Position numbers and translations under genes: made by a program. Of a stretch of 36,932 bases of DNA, positions 30,794-36,932 are shown piece after piece. Origin of the DNA: Terriglobia bacterium (GTDB lineage: Bacteria > Acidobacteriota > Terriglobia > Acidiferrales > UBA7541); the NCBI GenBank assembly GCA_020073375.1, contig JAIQFG010000050.1:1-36932 (forward strand), given 5' to 3'. Each line of letters opens with the position of its first letter. The first letter of the stretch is position 1. The notes beneath the pieces were generated by a model. The model saw only the letters and a list, made by a program, of their open reading frames with translations, did not search any database and was not told where the DNA came from.

Positions 30794-31605
30794 GGCTTCA
30801 GCAGCTCCAGCAACCGGTCATTGAAGGACCGCAGTTGCAGATTAATTTCCGGAGTAAGGACAGGATACAACCCGGCAGGGAGCAGGACCGGTTCCTTCGC
30901 CGTTTCGGGTAGCGGCTTTCTGAGCGCAATGCACCACATCCCGATGCAAATACACGAAGCGAAGACATAGACCGAGTTCCAAACATCGGTCATATACACC
31001 ATTTGGTTCTGCAATGTCGTCCGCGAGGAAAGAAATTGAAGGACGGATTCCTGCAAAGCAGTGCTACTTACGAATTGAATCGCACAAAACGAGCAGAGAC
31101 CGATGACCAGCGACTTCTGGAGTGGATCCAAAGAAAGATGGTAGTAGGCCCCGATTAACAACATGGCCACCAGGATCAATACTGAGGCCACTTCCAAATC
31201 GCGTTCCAAAGTCAGACCGTAGGCGTCGACCCAATGTGGTTGCCCCTTTGCATCCATGGCCGCGTGTGCCAGGAAAGCCATTGCCATCAATCCCAGCAAG
31301 CGCCAGGCCAATGCCCAAATGCCCCGATAGGCGCGCAGCACATCACTGCAAAGTTCGGCAATCGCAACGCTCCGCGTGAGTAACGTGGCCGCTGCCGCAA
31401 TCCACCATGCATAAAAATAAGTCGCGGTGCGAAATCCGTAATAGGCGGCGACCGCGGTTGTTCCAAGGTTTGAAATCAGGATCGTCACCGCAAATAAGGC
31501 GAAGAAAGGAAGACGCCTCTGAAGGTGCCTGGCAAACACCAAGGCGCAAAGCAGGAGGTCAAATCCTTTGATCAGCGCAGCTAGAAAGAATTCGTAGTGA
31601 GTCAT
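30790..31605 (-). CDS. Multi-pass membrane protein, unknown function
   Basis: This protein of about 271 aa has seven predicted membrane helices (hydrophobic runs such as FFLAALIKGFDLLLCALVF, FFALFAVTILISNLG, LVIGLCSFCAIQF and YVFASCICIGMWCIAL) and a soluble C-terminal tail. I recognise no family. ATG 31605 is used here; a TTG at 31617 is possible. A perfect -10 TATAAT lies on this strand at 31631-31626, so the mRNA leader would be very short. It forms a two-gene unit with the overlapping gene 30233-30793. Confidence 0.7.
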   Translation of the reverse strand: MTHYEFFLAALIKGFDLLLCALVFARHLQRRLPFFALFAVTILISNLGTTAVAAYYGFRTATYFYAWWIAAAATLLTRSVAIAELCSDVLRAYRGIWALAWRLLGLMAMAFLAHAAMDAKGQPHWVDAYGLTLERDLEVASVLILVAMLLIGAYYHLSLDPLQKSLVIGLCSFCAIQFVSSTALQESVLQFLSSRTTLQNQMVYMTDVWNSVYVFASCICIGMWCIALRKPLPETAKEPVLLPAGLYPVLTPEINLQLRSFNDRLLELLKP

Positions 31606-31625
31606 GATCCGGGCCAAGCGGAGCC

Positions 31626-31631
31626 ATTATA
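31626..31631 (-). promoter_or_regulatory. Likely -10 box of the membrane-protein pair
   Basis: A perfect TATAAT on the minus strand lies 21 bases before the ATG. No convincing -35 is seen at 16-18 bases. Confidence 0.4.
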
Positions 31632-31696
31632 GCACGATACCCCATGCGTACCGTCTATACTTCGCTATAATCCCGCCTGGCCTGGATCGCGAGGGG

Positions 31697-31858
31697 TTAA
31701 GCTGCTCCCCCTCCTCCGGTCCCGCCGGGCACTTTGGGATTTCCACCTTGCCCGAATACCGAATGATTAACCAACGTAGTGTTGACCGGACGTGCAACGG
31801 GGAGTAGCATTGCCATTGCCAGAACGGCCAGGCTCGATACAGCGATAATCTTTTTCAT
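31697..31858 (-). CDS. Small secreted Gly-rich peptide
   Basis: This 53-aa product starts at ATG 31858, well supported by GGAGGG (31868-31873) nine bases away. It has a lysine-led hydrophobic signal segment (MKKIIAVSSLAVLAMAMLLP) and a mature part of about 30 residues ending in a Pro/Gly-rich tail (NPKVPGGTGGGGAA). Small secreted peptides of this kind are easily missed by gene finders. Nothing indicates a toxin, bacteriocin or pheromone processing system beside it. Function unknown. Confidence 0.6.
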   Translation of the reverse strand: MKKIIAVSSLAVLAMAMLLPVARPVNTTLVNHSVFGQGGNPKVPGGTGGGGAA

Positions 31859-31954
31859 TGTCGGTGACCCTCCAGGTCGCGACATTGATATCCCGATTGC
31901 CTCGAATCCGGCGGGTTGCGGTGAAAAGGTTCAGGATTCGGAACAGGTGAATTC

Positions 31955-32389
31955 GTGGGGTCCTTGGAGAGCTTTCAGCAGAGCAAGGCGGTCATCGAAG
32001 ATTTCACTTCGCGGACGTTGGCGGTCATCCCCTGCGACTTTGCCAGGTTGTACTACGTCTGCAAGCTGAAAGATCCGGTGACCGGAAGGTATGAGCACGA
32101 CGGGCTTAAGGAACTCTATCCGGAGAACTCCGTGCAGGCGGCGCTGGCCCATTGCCACGCGGAACTATTCTCAAGGATATTGGAGACTCCGCTGAGTGAT
32201 CAGGAGCGGGATGTGCGGAAAAGCCTGGAAACAGCCGGCGGTGAGCTCTGGAGCATCATCGAGGCCTGGAAGGCTAGCCGTCCCTACTGCTCCCTGTGTC
32301 CCGACGGGATGCCGGCATATTTGGGCGACCTATTCACCTCTAATATGGACGCGCTGCTCGCCATTATCGCGGCCAGGCGCACTAACTAG
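31955..32389 (+). CDS. Hypothetical soluble protein
   Basis: This 144-aa protein starts at GTG 31955 with AGGTGA just upstream; an in-frame TTG at 31964 is an alternative. It looks mostly helical and contains six Cys (IPCDFARLYYVCKLKD, ALAHCHAELF, RPYCSLCPDGMP), the last pair being C-x2-C. The first 60 residues include DPVTGRYEHDGLKELYPE. I recognise no family. Its last 8 bases overlap the convergent end of the HTH regulator gene. Confidence 0.65.
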   Translation: MGSLESFQQSKAVIEDFTSRTLAVIPCDFARLYYVCKLKDPVTGRYEHDGLKELYPENSVQAALAHCHAELFSRILETPLSDQERDVRKSLETAGGELWSIIEAWKASRPYCSLCPDGMPAYLGDLFTSNMDALLAIIAARRTN

Positions 32390-33170
32390 GCCCCAGCCGG
32401 GTGGCGACTCCCACGACCTGGCCCACAATTTCCGCCTCTTCCGGGAAACGATAAACCTCCGGCGCACAGGAAGATAAAGGGTGCGGGGCGAGCATGAGTT
32501 GCCCTCCCTCCTTGCGGCACCAGCAGCAGCGGAATTGCTGGCGCAGCTCCAGGAAATAGATCGGTCGCTCATACTCGTTGGTCCAGCCCGAATTCTGTAC
32601 CTGGCGCAGCTTCGGATCCACCAGCACCAGGCTGCCGGGACGCAGCAACGGGTGCATCCTGCGGTCCTCGAGCCCGACGTAGCCGTACAGGTATCTGGAC
32701 GGCTGATTGAATAATGTCCCCTCCAGATTCCCCCAGCGTTCCACCATGCGGTTCAGGAATTCCGTGCGGTTGGGATCGAATCCCGGATCAAAGCGGATGG
32801 GCAACCGCAAGCTGGCTGGTCCGGCGGCAAGATGGGTGTTCGGAGCGCTCAGGCTGACACCGTCGGAGAAATGGCCTTCAAACGGCACGTCGTACCACTG
32901 GCAAACCTCTTTCGGGTCCAGGTGGTAGATGACCGCCAATGTGTAAAGTTTGTAGAGACTCGGCGTCACATCGTGGTTTTCGATGTCCGCCAGGCGGCTC
33001 AGGTGCACTATGAAATCAGGGCGCCCGCGTTGGCACGCCAATTCATAGCTGGCGCGTTCGACTTCCCGGTACGTCAGGCCGAGGCGCTCCCGGGATTGGC
33101 GAAGGCGCGTGCCGGGCTGCAGGTCGGGTCGCGGGAGCTCGCCTGGTGTACTGAGACTGTGGATAGCCAT
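32382..33170 (-). CDS. XRE-type HTH regulator with inactive S24/LexA-like domain
   Basis: This is a 262-aa transcription regulator. Residues 17-88 form a Cro/C1-type helix-turn-helix (TRLRQSRERLGLTYREVERAS, ending in a typical LAVIYHLDP helix). The C-terminal 100 residues resemble the LexA/S24 fold (LLRPGSLVLVDPK, then AEIVGQVVGVATRL). The serine nucleophile position, normally D-S-M, reads Arg171-Met172, so self-cleavage is not expected. The domain also has a Cys cluster, RCCWC (215, 216, 218), plus Cys234, which could bind a metal or sense redox. ATG 33170 has AAAGG ten bases upstream; an extension to 33251 is less likely. A candidate operator lies upstream. Confidence 0.82.
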   Translation of the reverse strand: MAIHSLSTPGELPRPDLQPGTRLRQSRERLGLTYREVERASYELACQRGRPDFIVHLSRLADIENHDVTPSLYKLYTLAVIYHLDPKEVCQWYDVPFEGHFSDGVSLSAPNTHLAAGPASLRLPIRFDPGFDPNRTEFLNRMVERWGNLEGTLFNQPSRYLYGYVGLEDRRMHPLLRPGSLVLVDPKLRQVQNSGWTNEYERPIYFLELRQQFRCCWCRKEGGQLMLAPHPLSSCAPEVYRFPEEAEIVGQVVGVATRLGPS

Positions 33171-33264
33171 GATGAAGCTGACCTTTCTGTTACGGTTTCG
33201 GAACGGCGAAGATTCCAGGCGGATCAGGATTAAAAATACAAGCCCGTGCAATAAGTCATCTATA

Positions 33265-33300
33265 GTGACAAATATAATTCATGCAGATAATGATTGTCAC
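33265..33300. promoter_or_regulatory. Inverted repeat GTGACAA-N22-TTGTCAC with -10 box, in the divergent region
   Basis: Perfect 7-base arms (33265-33271 and 33294-33300) flank a TATAAT (33273-33278) readable toward the gene at 33361. The site lies between the HTH regulator and its divergent neighbour, as expected for an autoregulatory operator. Confidence 0.5.
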
Positions 33301-33360
33301 GCCGCTGAAGCCCCCCCTGGTTGCGATCAGGGCAAGTAGTGTATTAGAGTCTATCCGCAA

Positions 33361-34197
33361 ATGAACAATCATTTTTTCAAATGGCGGATGAAAATTTCGG
33401 GAACGATTTCGAGCGCATCCGCATCGCGCTTCCCGACGATTTTTGCTTTCCTTGCGCTCCTGCCCGCGTCCTTCGGGCCGCTGGCGCAAAGCCCCGCGGA
33501 TGGCGCGATGGAATTCAAGGCCGCAGCAGCGGCGCTTTCGGCGGCCCGGCTGAACGGGGACGCGGAAAGCGAGGCGCGGCAGGAAAAAGGTCTTGCTTAT
33601 CTGGATTCGGTGGCCGCTTCGATCTTGAATGGATCGCCGTCGCCCGACCTGGAAACCGCCAATCAGCGCCTGGCCGCGCTGGTATCTCATACACCGCCTG
33701 TCGGAGAGAATTACCGCCTGATCAAGCTGGGGGGCGCTCCTGCTTCGTATGCCATGGTCGTTAATTTCGGGCTTGGCGGGCCGGCGGCGGTTCGGATTTA
33801 TGCGGCCGCCGGAGGGCACTATGGCATGGCTGCAAGAATCGATCACTTTTCGCAGAAGGATTTTTACGACAGCGACATCGAGCTCGTGCCGGTGTCGTTA
33901 TCCGATCAGGTCTTTGTGACTGTCGGGGGCCGCACTGACGATCTATCCACGGGAATGTTTGCCGCATGGCATTTCGATGGGCACCAGGTCGTGCCGCTGT
34001 GGAATTCGGACTTACTGCAGCAATCCAACTATGAGGCGGATGCCGGCGGTTTTCACATCACCTACTGCGGCCAGACGGACGAGAACCGCCCGTCCGAGTG
34101 CCTGAAAATGGCGCGGGACCTCTATCGTTACCAGAATGGCGAATGGAAGCGCGCGGAAAGCGCGGAACTTCCTGCCGTCAAACCCGCGGCAAAATGA
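33361..34197 (+). CDS. Hypothetical exported protein
   Basis: This 278-aa protein has a long N-terminal signal segment (hydrophobic region about 25-41, ending AQS near 44). The mature domain starts with an Ala-rich helix and has beta-rich repeats such as YRLIKLGG, YAMVVNFGLGGPAAVRIYAA and DQVFVTVGGRTDDLSTGMFAAWHFDG. That alternation fits a beta-sandwich or propeller-like fold, but I recognise no named family and no catalytic motif. Two Cys (about 239 and 250) could form a disulfide outside the cytoplasm. The regulator is divergent, with a shared inverted repeat upstream. Confidence 0.7.
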   Translation: MNNHFFKWRMKISGTISSASASRFPTIFAFLALLPASFGPLAQSPADGAMEFKAAAAALSAARLNGDAESEARQEKGLAYLDSVAASILNGSPSPDLETANQRLAALVSHTPPVGENYRLIKLGGAPASYAMVVNFGLGGPAAVRIYAAAGGHYGMAARIDHFSQKDFYDSDIELVPVSLSDQVFVTVGGRTDDLSTGMFAAWHFDGHQVVPLWNSDLLQQSNYEADAGGFHITYCGQTDENRPSECLKMARDLYRYQNGEWKRAESAELPAVKPAAK

Positions 34198-34317
34198 GGG
34201 CGAGTCCCCACCGCCATTTCCAGGATGCGTTGCCTGAATCGTTCCGCATCCAGCATCCCTTTTGCTGCCTTGCTCATCGAAATGTTAGTCTGAAGCGGTG
34301 TCCGCTTGGTGGACCTT

Positions 34318-34382
34318 GTAGCGCCCGCCTTTAGGCGGGCAGTTGGAGGACAAGCGCGTGCCCTTCTGAAGGCGGGCGCCAC
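34318..34382. repeat. Degenerate GTAG-headed inverted pair
   Basis: The 23-base arms (34318-34340 and 34360-34382) match as reverse complements at 19 of 23 positions. The left arm starts GTAGCGCC, as in the element at 24209, and the right arm GTGGCGCC. An internal hairpin CCCGCCT/AGGCGGG is present in the left arm. It ends just before the zincin gene start. Confidence 0.7.
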
Positions 34383-34403
34383 GTGGGTCCTTACCGAACT
34401 GCT

Positions 34404-35843
34404 ATGGAAATAACAAGAAATCTCGGAAAGCGAATCTTATGCGCGGCGTCCTGCGCAATTCTATTCTGCGCCGCCGTAGCCGCGCAGGAGATGGCGCCTC
34501 CGACCGCCTCCATGCCGCCGCCCGCTTCCGCGCAGAGCGCCGAATTCCTGCAGGCGGCCGACGAAGTCATGGCGGAAATGAGCAAGCTGATTTCCTTGCC
34601 GATTCTATCTCCACTGAAAAAGAGCCTGCGTTCGCGCGAAGAAATTCGCGCTTACCTGCTGAAGAAAATGAAGGAGGACAAGGACGCGGACAAGCGCTAC
34701 GCGGATCAAAAGACGATGGAGAAATTCGGCCTGCTCCCCAAGGATTATCCGCTGGAGCAGACGCTGGTGAAAGTTCTCACCGAGCAGATCGCGGGGCTGT
34801 ACGATCCGGACAGCCAGGAATTTTTCATTGCCGACTGGACCACTCCGGCCGATGAGCGCACAGTGATGTCCCACGAACTGACGCACGCGCTGCAGGACCA
34901 GCATTTTCACATCGACAAGTGGTCCGACGCGGCCAAGCCGAACGACGACGCGGAGCTGGCGCGCGACGCCGTACTCGAGGGTTCGGCCATGGCCGCCATG
35001 GTCGATTATCAACTGGGCGGCAAAGGCGGCATCCGCGATCTCGGCGATTTTGATCCCTCCATTTTGATGGGCGACGTGGACAGCAGCCCCGAGCTTTCCA
35101 AGGCGCCGAAGGTTCTGCAGGATGAGCTGCTGTTTCCGTATCTGGCGGGCATCCGGTTCACGCAGCATGTCCTGAAGGCGTCCAGCGGCTGGCCCGATTT
35201 TTACAAGGTGTTTGCCAGGCCGCCGGCTTCCACGCAACAGATCATGCATCCGGAATTGTATTTGCAGGACGTCGAGCCCCCCAAGATCAAGCTGCCCGAC
35301 GCCAAACGGTCTCTTCCCGCGGAATGGAAGAAACTCGATGAAAACAATATGGGGGAATTCGGTCTGCAGGAAATCCTGAAGCAATACCTGGCGAAGGATC
35401 GCGCCACGCAAATGGCGGCATCGTGGTCGGCGGACCGCTACGCGATGTTCGAGAACCAGAAGGACAAGCGGACGCTGCTGGTGTTTCAGATCCGTTTGGC
35501 GAGCGACGCCGCGGCGGCGCGCTTCTTCGGCGCTTACAGCGAGCTGCTCGAATTGAAGTACGACCAGCGAACGAATCTGATGCGGCGGCCGAATTTCTTT
35601 TCGTTCGATACGCCGCAGGATGGCGTCTTCCTGCGCTGCATCGGTCCCGACTGCCTGATTCTGGAAAGCGGATCGCGCACGCTGTTCGACCGGCTGACGG
35701 CTGAAATGGGATGGCCCGCGGGGCCCGCCGCCCCCATCAATCCGAATGCCCCGCACGTCCACGAGACGTTACTTCGATCTCCGTCATACGCGGTTCCCGG
35801 TGCCGGTCTGCCCACGCGGCCCACGGCACTGTCAGCCAGATAG
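34404..35843 (+). CDS. Exported HELTH metalloprotease-like protein
   Basis: This protein of about 479 aa has a signal peptide (residues 9-28, AVAAQ). The zincin motif HELTH is at 157-161 (VMSHELTHALQDQHF), with a likely third zinc ligand Glu192 in VLEGSAMAAM, a gluzincin-type arrangement. A Pro-rich linker (31-45) and helical segments precede it. The C-terminal 250 residues match nothing I know. Peptidase activity is inferred from the motif only. ATG 34404 follows the repeat at 34318-34382; a GTG at 34383 is alternative. No good ribosome site is seen. The 3' end overlaps the convergent gene by 107 bases. Confidence 0.8.
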   Translation: MEITRNLGKRILCAASCAILFCAAVAAQEMAPPTASMPPPASAQSAEFLQAADEVMAEMSKLISLPILSPLKKSLRSREEIRAYLLKKMKEDKDADKRYADQKTMEKFGLLPKDYPLEQTLVKVLTEQIAGLYDPDSQEFFIADWTTPADERTVMSHELTHALQDQHFHIDKWSDAAKPNDDAELARDAVLEGSAMAAMVDYQLGGKGGIRDLGDFDPSILMGDVDSSPELSKAPKVLQDELLFPYLAGIRFTQHVLKASSGWPDFYKVFARPPASTQQIMHPELYLQDVEPPKIKLPDAKRSLPAEWKKLDENNMGEFGLQEILKQYLAKDRATQMAASWSADRYAMFENQKDKRTLLVFQIRLASDAAAARFFGAYSELLELKYDQRTNLMRRPNFFSFDTPQDGVFLRCIGPDCLILESGSRTLFDRLTAEMGWPAGPAAPINPNAPHVHETLLRSPSYAVPGAGLPTRPTALSAR

Positions 35844-36432
35844 CCAGCGCGCTTTCAGCCAGGATTTTCACGCTGGGAGGCGGCGGGCCGAATTCGGAGG
35901 CAACGTACAGCACAGCCAGCAGGCCGAGCAGCGACCACAGCGCCAGATTTCCTGTGCGATCTCTTGCGCGCGTAACACCGAGATATAGCGCGATTCCCGC
36001 GGCGAAAACCACGTACTCCACGATCATCGTCAACGGCAGGGAATTCCACATTCCGAGGCCGTATTTCGCGCCGCCCGGATAGATCGGCATGTCCGGCCGG
36101 TGCGCGATGAAGTCGAGGACCCAGTGCGTGGGAACCAATGCGCCAATCAGGAGCGCGGTCCTGCCATCGCGCTTCACGAACAAATACACGACGCCCAGAA
36201 TCACGCCCCATCCGAGTTGCGCAACCAAGCTGTGTGAAATCGGGTAAGACGTGAAATCAAAAGGAGAAGCGGCCAGAAGTCCTGGCATGATGTTCACTTG
36301 CTCAAAGCCCGCGAGCAGCAGCAGCGGCCAGAGCAGATCCGCAAACTGCGCGGCGAAGACCAGCGTGCCGAGAGAAACCTTCGGCGCGGCTTTTTTCGCG
36401 GCCAGCGCGACGCCAAAATGCCCGAGGAACAT
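35737..36432 (-). CDS. YdjM-like membrane-bound metal-dependent hydrolase family protein
   Basis: This 231-aa membrane protein begins MFLGHFGVALAAKKAAPKVSLGTL, with His5 and several helices. Later motifs SYPISHSLVAQLGWG and PTHWVLDFIAHRPD provide the His/Asp residues typical of the YdjM/LexA-regulated membrane hydrolase family. No enzymatic substrate is known to me. ATG 36432 has GAGGG close upstream and GGAG further back; an extension to 36549 crosses the repeat element and is not credible. Its last 107 bases are antisense to the end of the zincin gene. Confidence 0.82.
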   Translation of the reverse strand: MFLGHFGVALAAKKAAPKVSLGTLVFAAQFADLLWPLLLLAGFEQVNIMPGLLAASPFDFTSYPISHSLVAQLGWGVILGVVYLFVKRDGRTALLIGALVPTHWVLDFIAHRPDMPIYPGGAKYGLGMWNSLPLTMIVEYVVFAAGIALYLGVTRARDRTGNLALWSLLGLLAVLYVASEFGPPPPSVKILAESALAIWLTVPWAAWADRHREPRMTEIEVTSRGRAGHSD

Positions 36433-36465
36433 ATTCCCTCTCCACTTTGCACTGTTTCTGAATTT

Positions 36466-36632
36466 CGGGTGCCGCACGCTTGTGCAGTTCAAAGGTGCGG
36501 GTTTTTCCATCCACAACTTCCCGTCTTCCGAATACAAACTCCATCCCACATTCCGTGCTTCAAAGTGGCGGAATCAAAATTGGACGGAAAAACCCGCACC
36601 CTTTACAAAAGGCGTGAAGGGTGCGGCACCCG
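36466..36632. repeat. Long inverted-repeat element (MITE-like)
   Basis: Two nested perfect inverted repeats share one axis. The outer 12-bp arms are 36466-36477 and 36621-36632 (CGGGTGCCGCAC and its complement). The inner 15-bp arms are 36494-36508 and 36586-36600. The central 77 bases hold no gene. The 167-base size and nested terminal repeats suggest a small non-autonomous element. I saw no certain target duplication. Confidence 0.65.
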
Positions 36633-36653
36633 CCGGGTCTTTTGTCGTTTGAT

Positions 36654-36932
36654 TTACTCATTGGAGGAGTGGCGCTCCAGCCTTGCCAGGCGGTGCGTGA
36701 GGCGCGCATCCATCTTTATAGCATGTGCCGGCTCGATCCCGCCGGCGCGCTGCGCGTCGCGCAACTGCGCGATTGCGCCGCGGACTAACTCGGCAGCCCG
36801 CTGCGGCTGCTTCACGCGGTGCTCGTAATAGATGGCCAGCTGTTCGGCCGCGGCGATGGCCGCTTCGACGCTTTTCCTCGCTTCCTCGGCCAAGTGAACG
36901 GATTGGCTGGGGCGGGCTTTCTTCGGAGCTTC
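36654..36932 (-). CDS. C-terminal part of a gene running off the window
   Basis: The frame is open from the window edge to the stop at 36654, giving the last 92 residues. A TTG inside it at 36893 is not needed as a start, because the frame continues beyond it (APKKARPSQSVHLAEE). The visible part is helical and Ala/Arg/Glu-rich (AAIAAAEQLAIYYEHRVKQPQRAAELVRGAIAQLRDAQ), resembling the end of a TPR-like or coiled-coil protein. The family is not recognisable from this fragment. Confidence 0.55.
   Translation of the reverse strand, partial: EAPKKARPSQSVHLAEEARKSVEAAIAAAEQLAIYYEHRVKQPQRAAELVRGAIAQLRDAQRAGGIEPAHAIKMDARLTHRLARLERHSSNE

Noticed and set aside
34605..35762. 385-aa open frame on the minus strand
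   Set aside because: It is antisense to the HELTH protein gene and has no domain.
1..36932. CRISPR array, prophage or intact insertion sequence
   Set aside because: I found no regularly spaced identical repeats, integrase, phage structural gene or transposase. The inverted repeats are short intergenic elements.

Overview
The window looks like chromosomal DNA of an Acidobacteriota member (Terriglobia/Koribacter-like soil lineage) or a close relative. I infer this from gene families and layout, not from a database search. The indicators are high GC; a PilZ-J-domain-TPR fusion; tandem subunit III genes in an A-type cytochrome oxidase operon; a long-linker outer-membrane porin beside the PII genes; and many lone genes with divergent or convergent neighbours. 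I see no prophage, integrase, intact insertion sequence, CRISPR array, rRNA or tRNA.

Layout. 96-2379: ilvBN (acetolactate synthase) without a following ilvC. 2466-5585: an orphan ABC ATPase, a secreted CAP protein, and a pair of envelope genes (heme-binding CxxCH protein and HGG/His-rich protein). 5654-10484: nitrogen-control block of porin, PII protein (glnB) and PII uridylyltransferase (glnD), with no amt gene in between. 10706-11558: cold-shock protein plus a two-gene unit of small proteins. 11727-14063: PilZ-J-TPR protein and small unknown genes. 14139-17871: sulfite/nitrite reductase operon with an unknown 200-aa protein and an OsmC protein. 18202-22887: complete aa3-type cytochrome c oxidase operon plus a small CxxC membrane protein. 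22921-25362: PLP aminotransferase, DCC thiol oxidoreductase, Cys-rich small protein. 25475-31605: divergent HD-GYP response regulator and large multi-PAS/GAF histidine kinase, then two unknown membrane proteins. 31697-36932: small secreted peptide, hypothetical proteins, an HTH plus S24-like regulator, a HELTH zincin, a YdjM-like membrane protein and a partial gene.

The most interesting element is the 5' leader of the reductase operon (14139-14320). A near-consensus promoter (TTGACT-N16-TATAAT) lies only 12 bases before a 25-codon ORF containing six Cys codons, four of them consecutive. This is followed by an intrinsic terminator 139 nt before the reductase start. The leader contains complementary segments that can form mutually exclusive protector, antiterminator and terminator hairpins. 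It therefore reads as a cysteine-responsive transcription attenuator, and it argues that the enzyme is the assimilatory sulfite reductase. Poly-Cys leader ORFs of this kind are known from mycobacteria; I know of no description in this lineage.

A second theme is a set of REP/BIME-like intergenic palindromes. Their arms begin with GTAG, the header recognised by RAYT transposases in other bacteria. They lie at 17895-17968, 19037-19101, 24209-24283 and 34318-34382, with a different long inverted-repeat element at 36466-36632.
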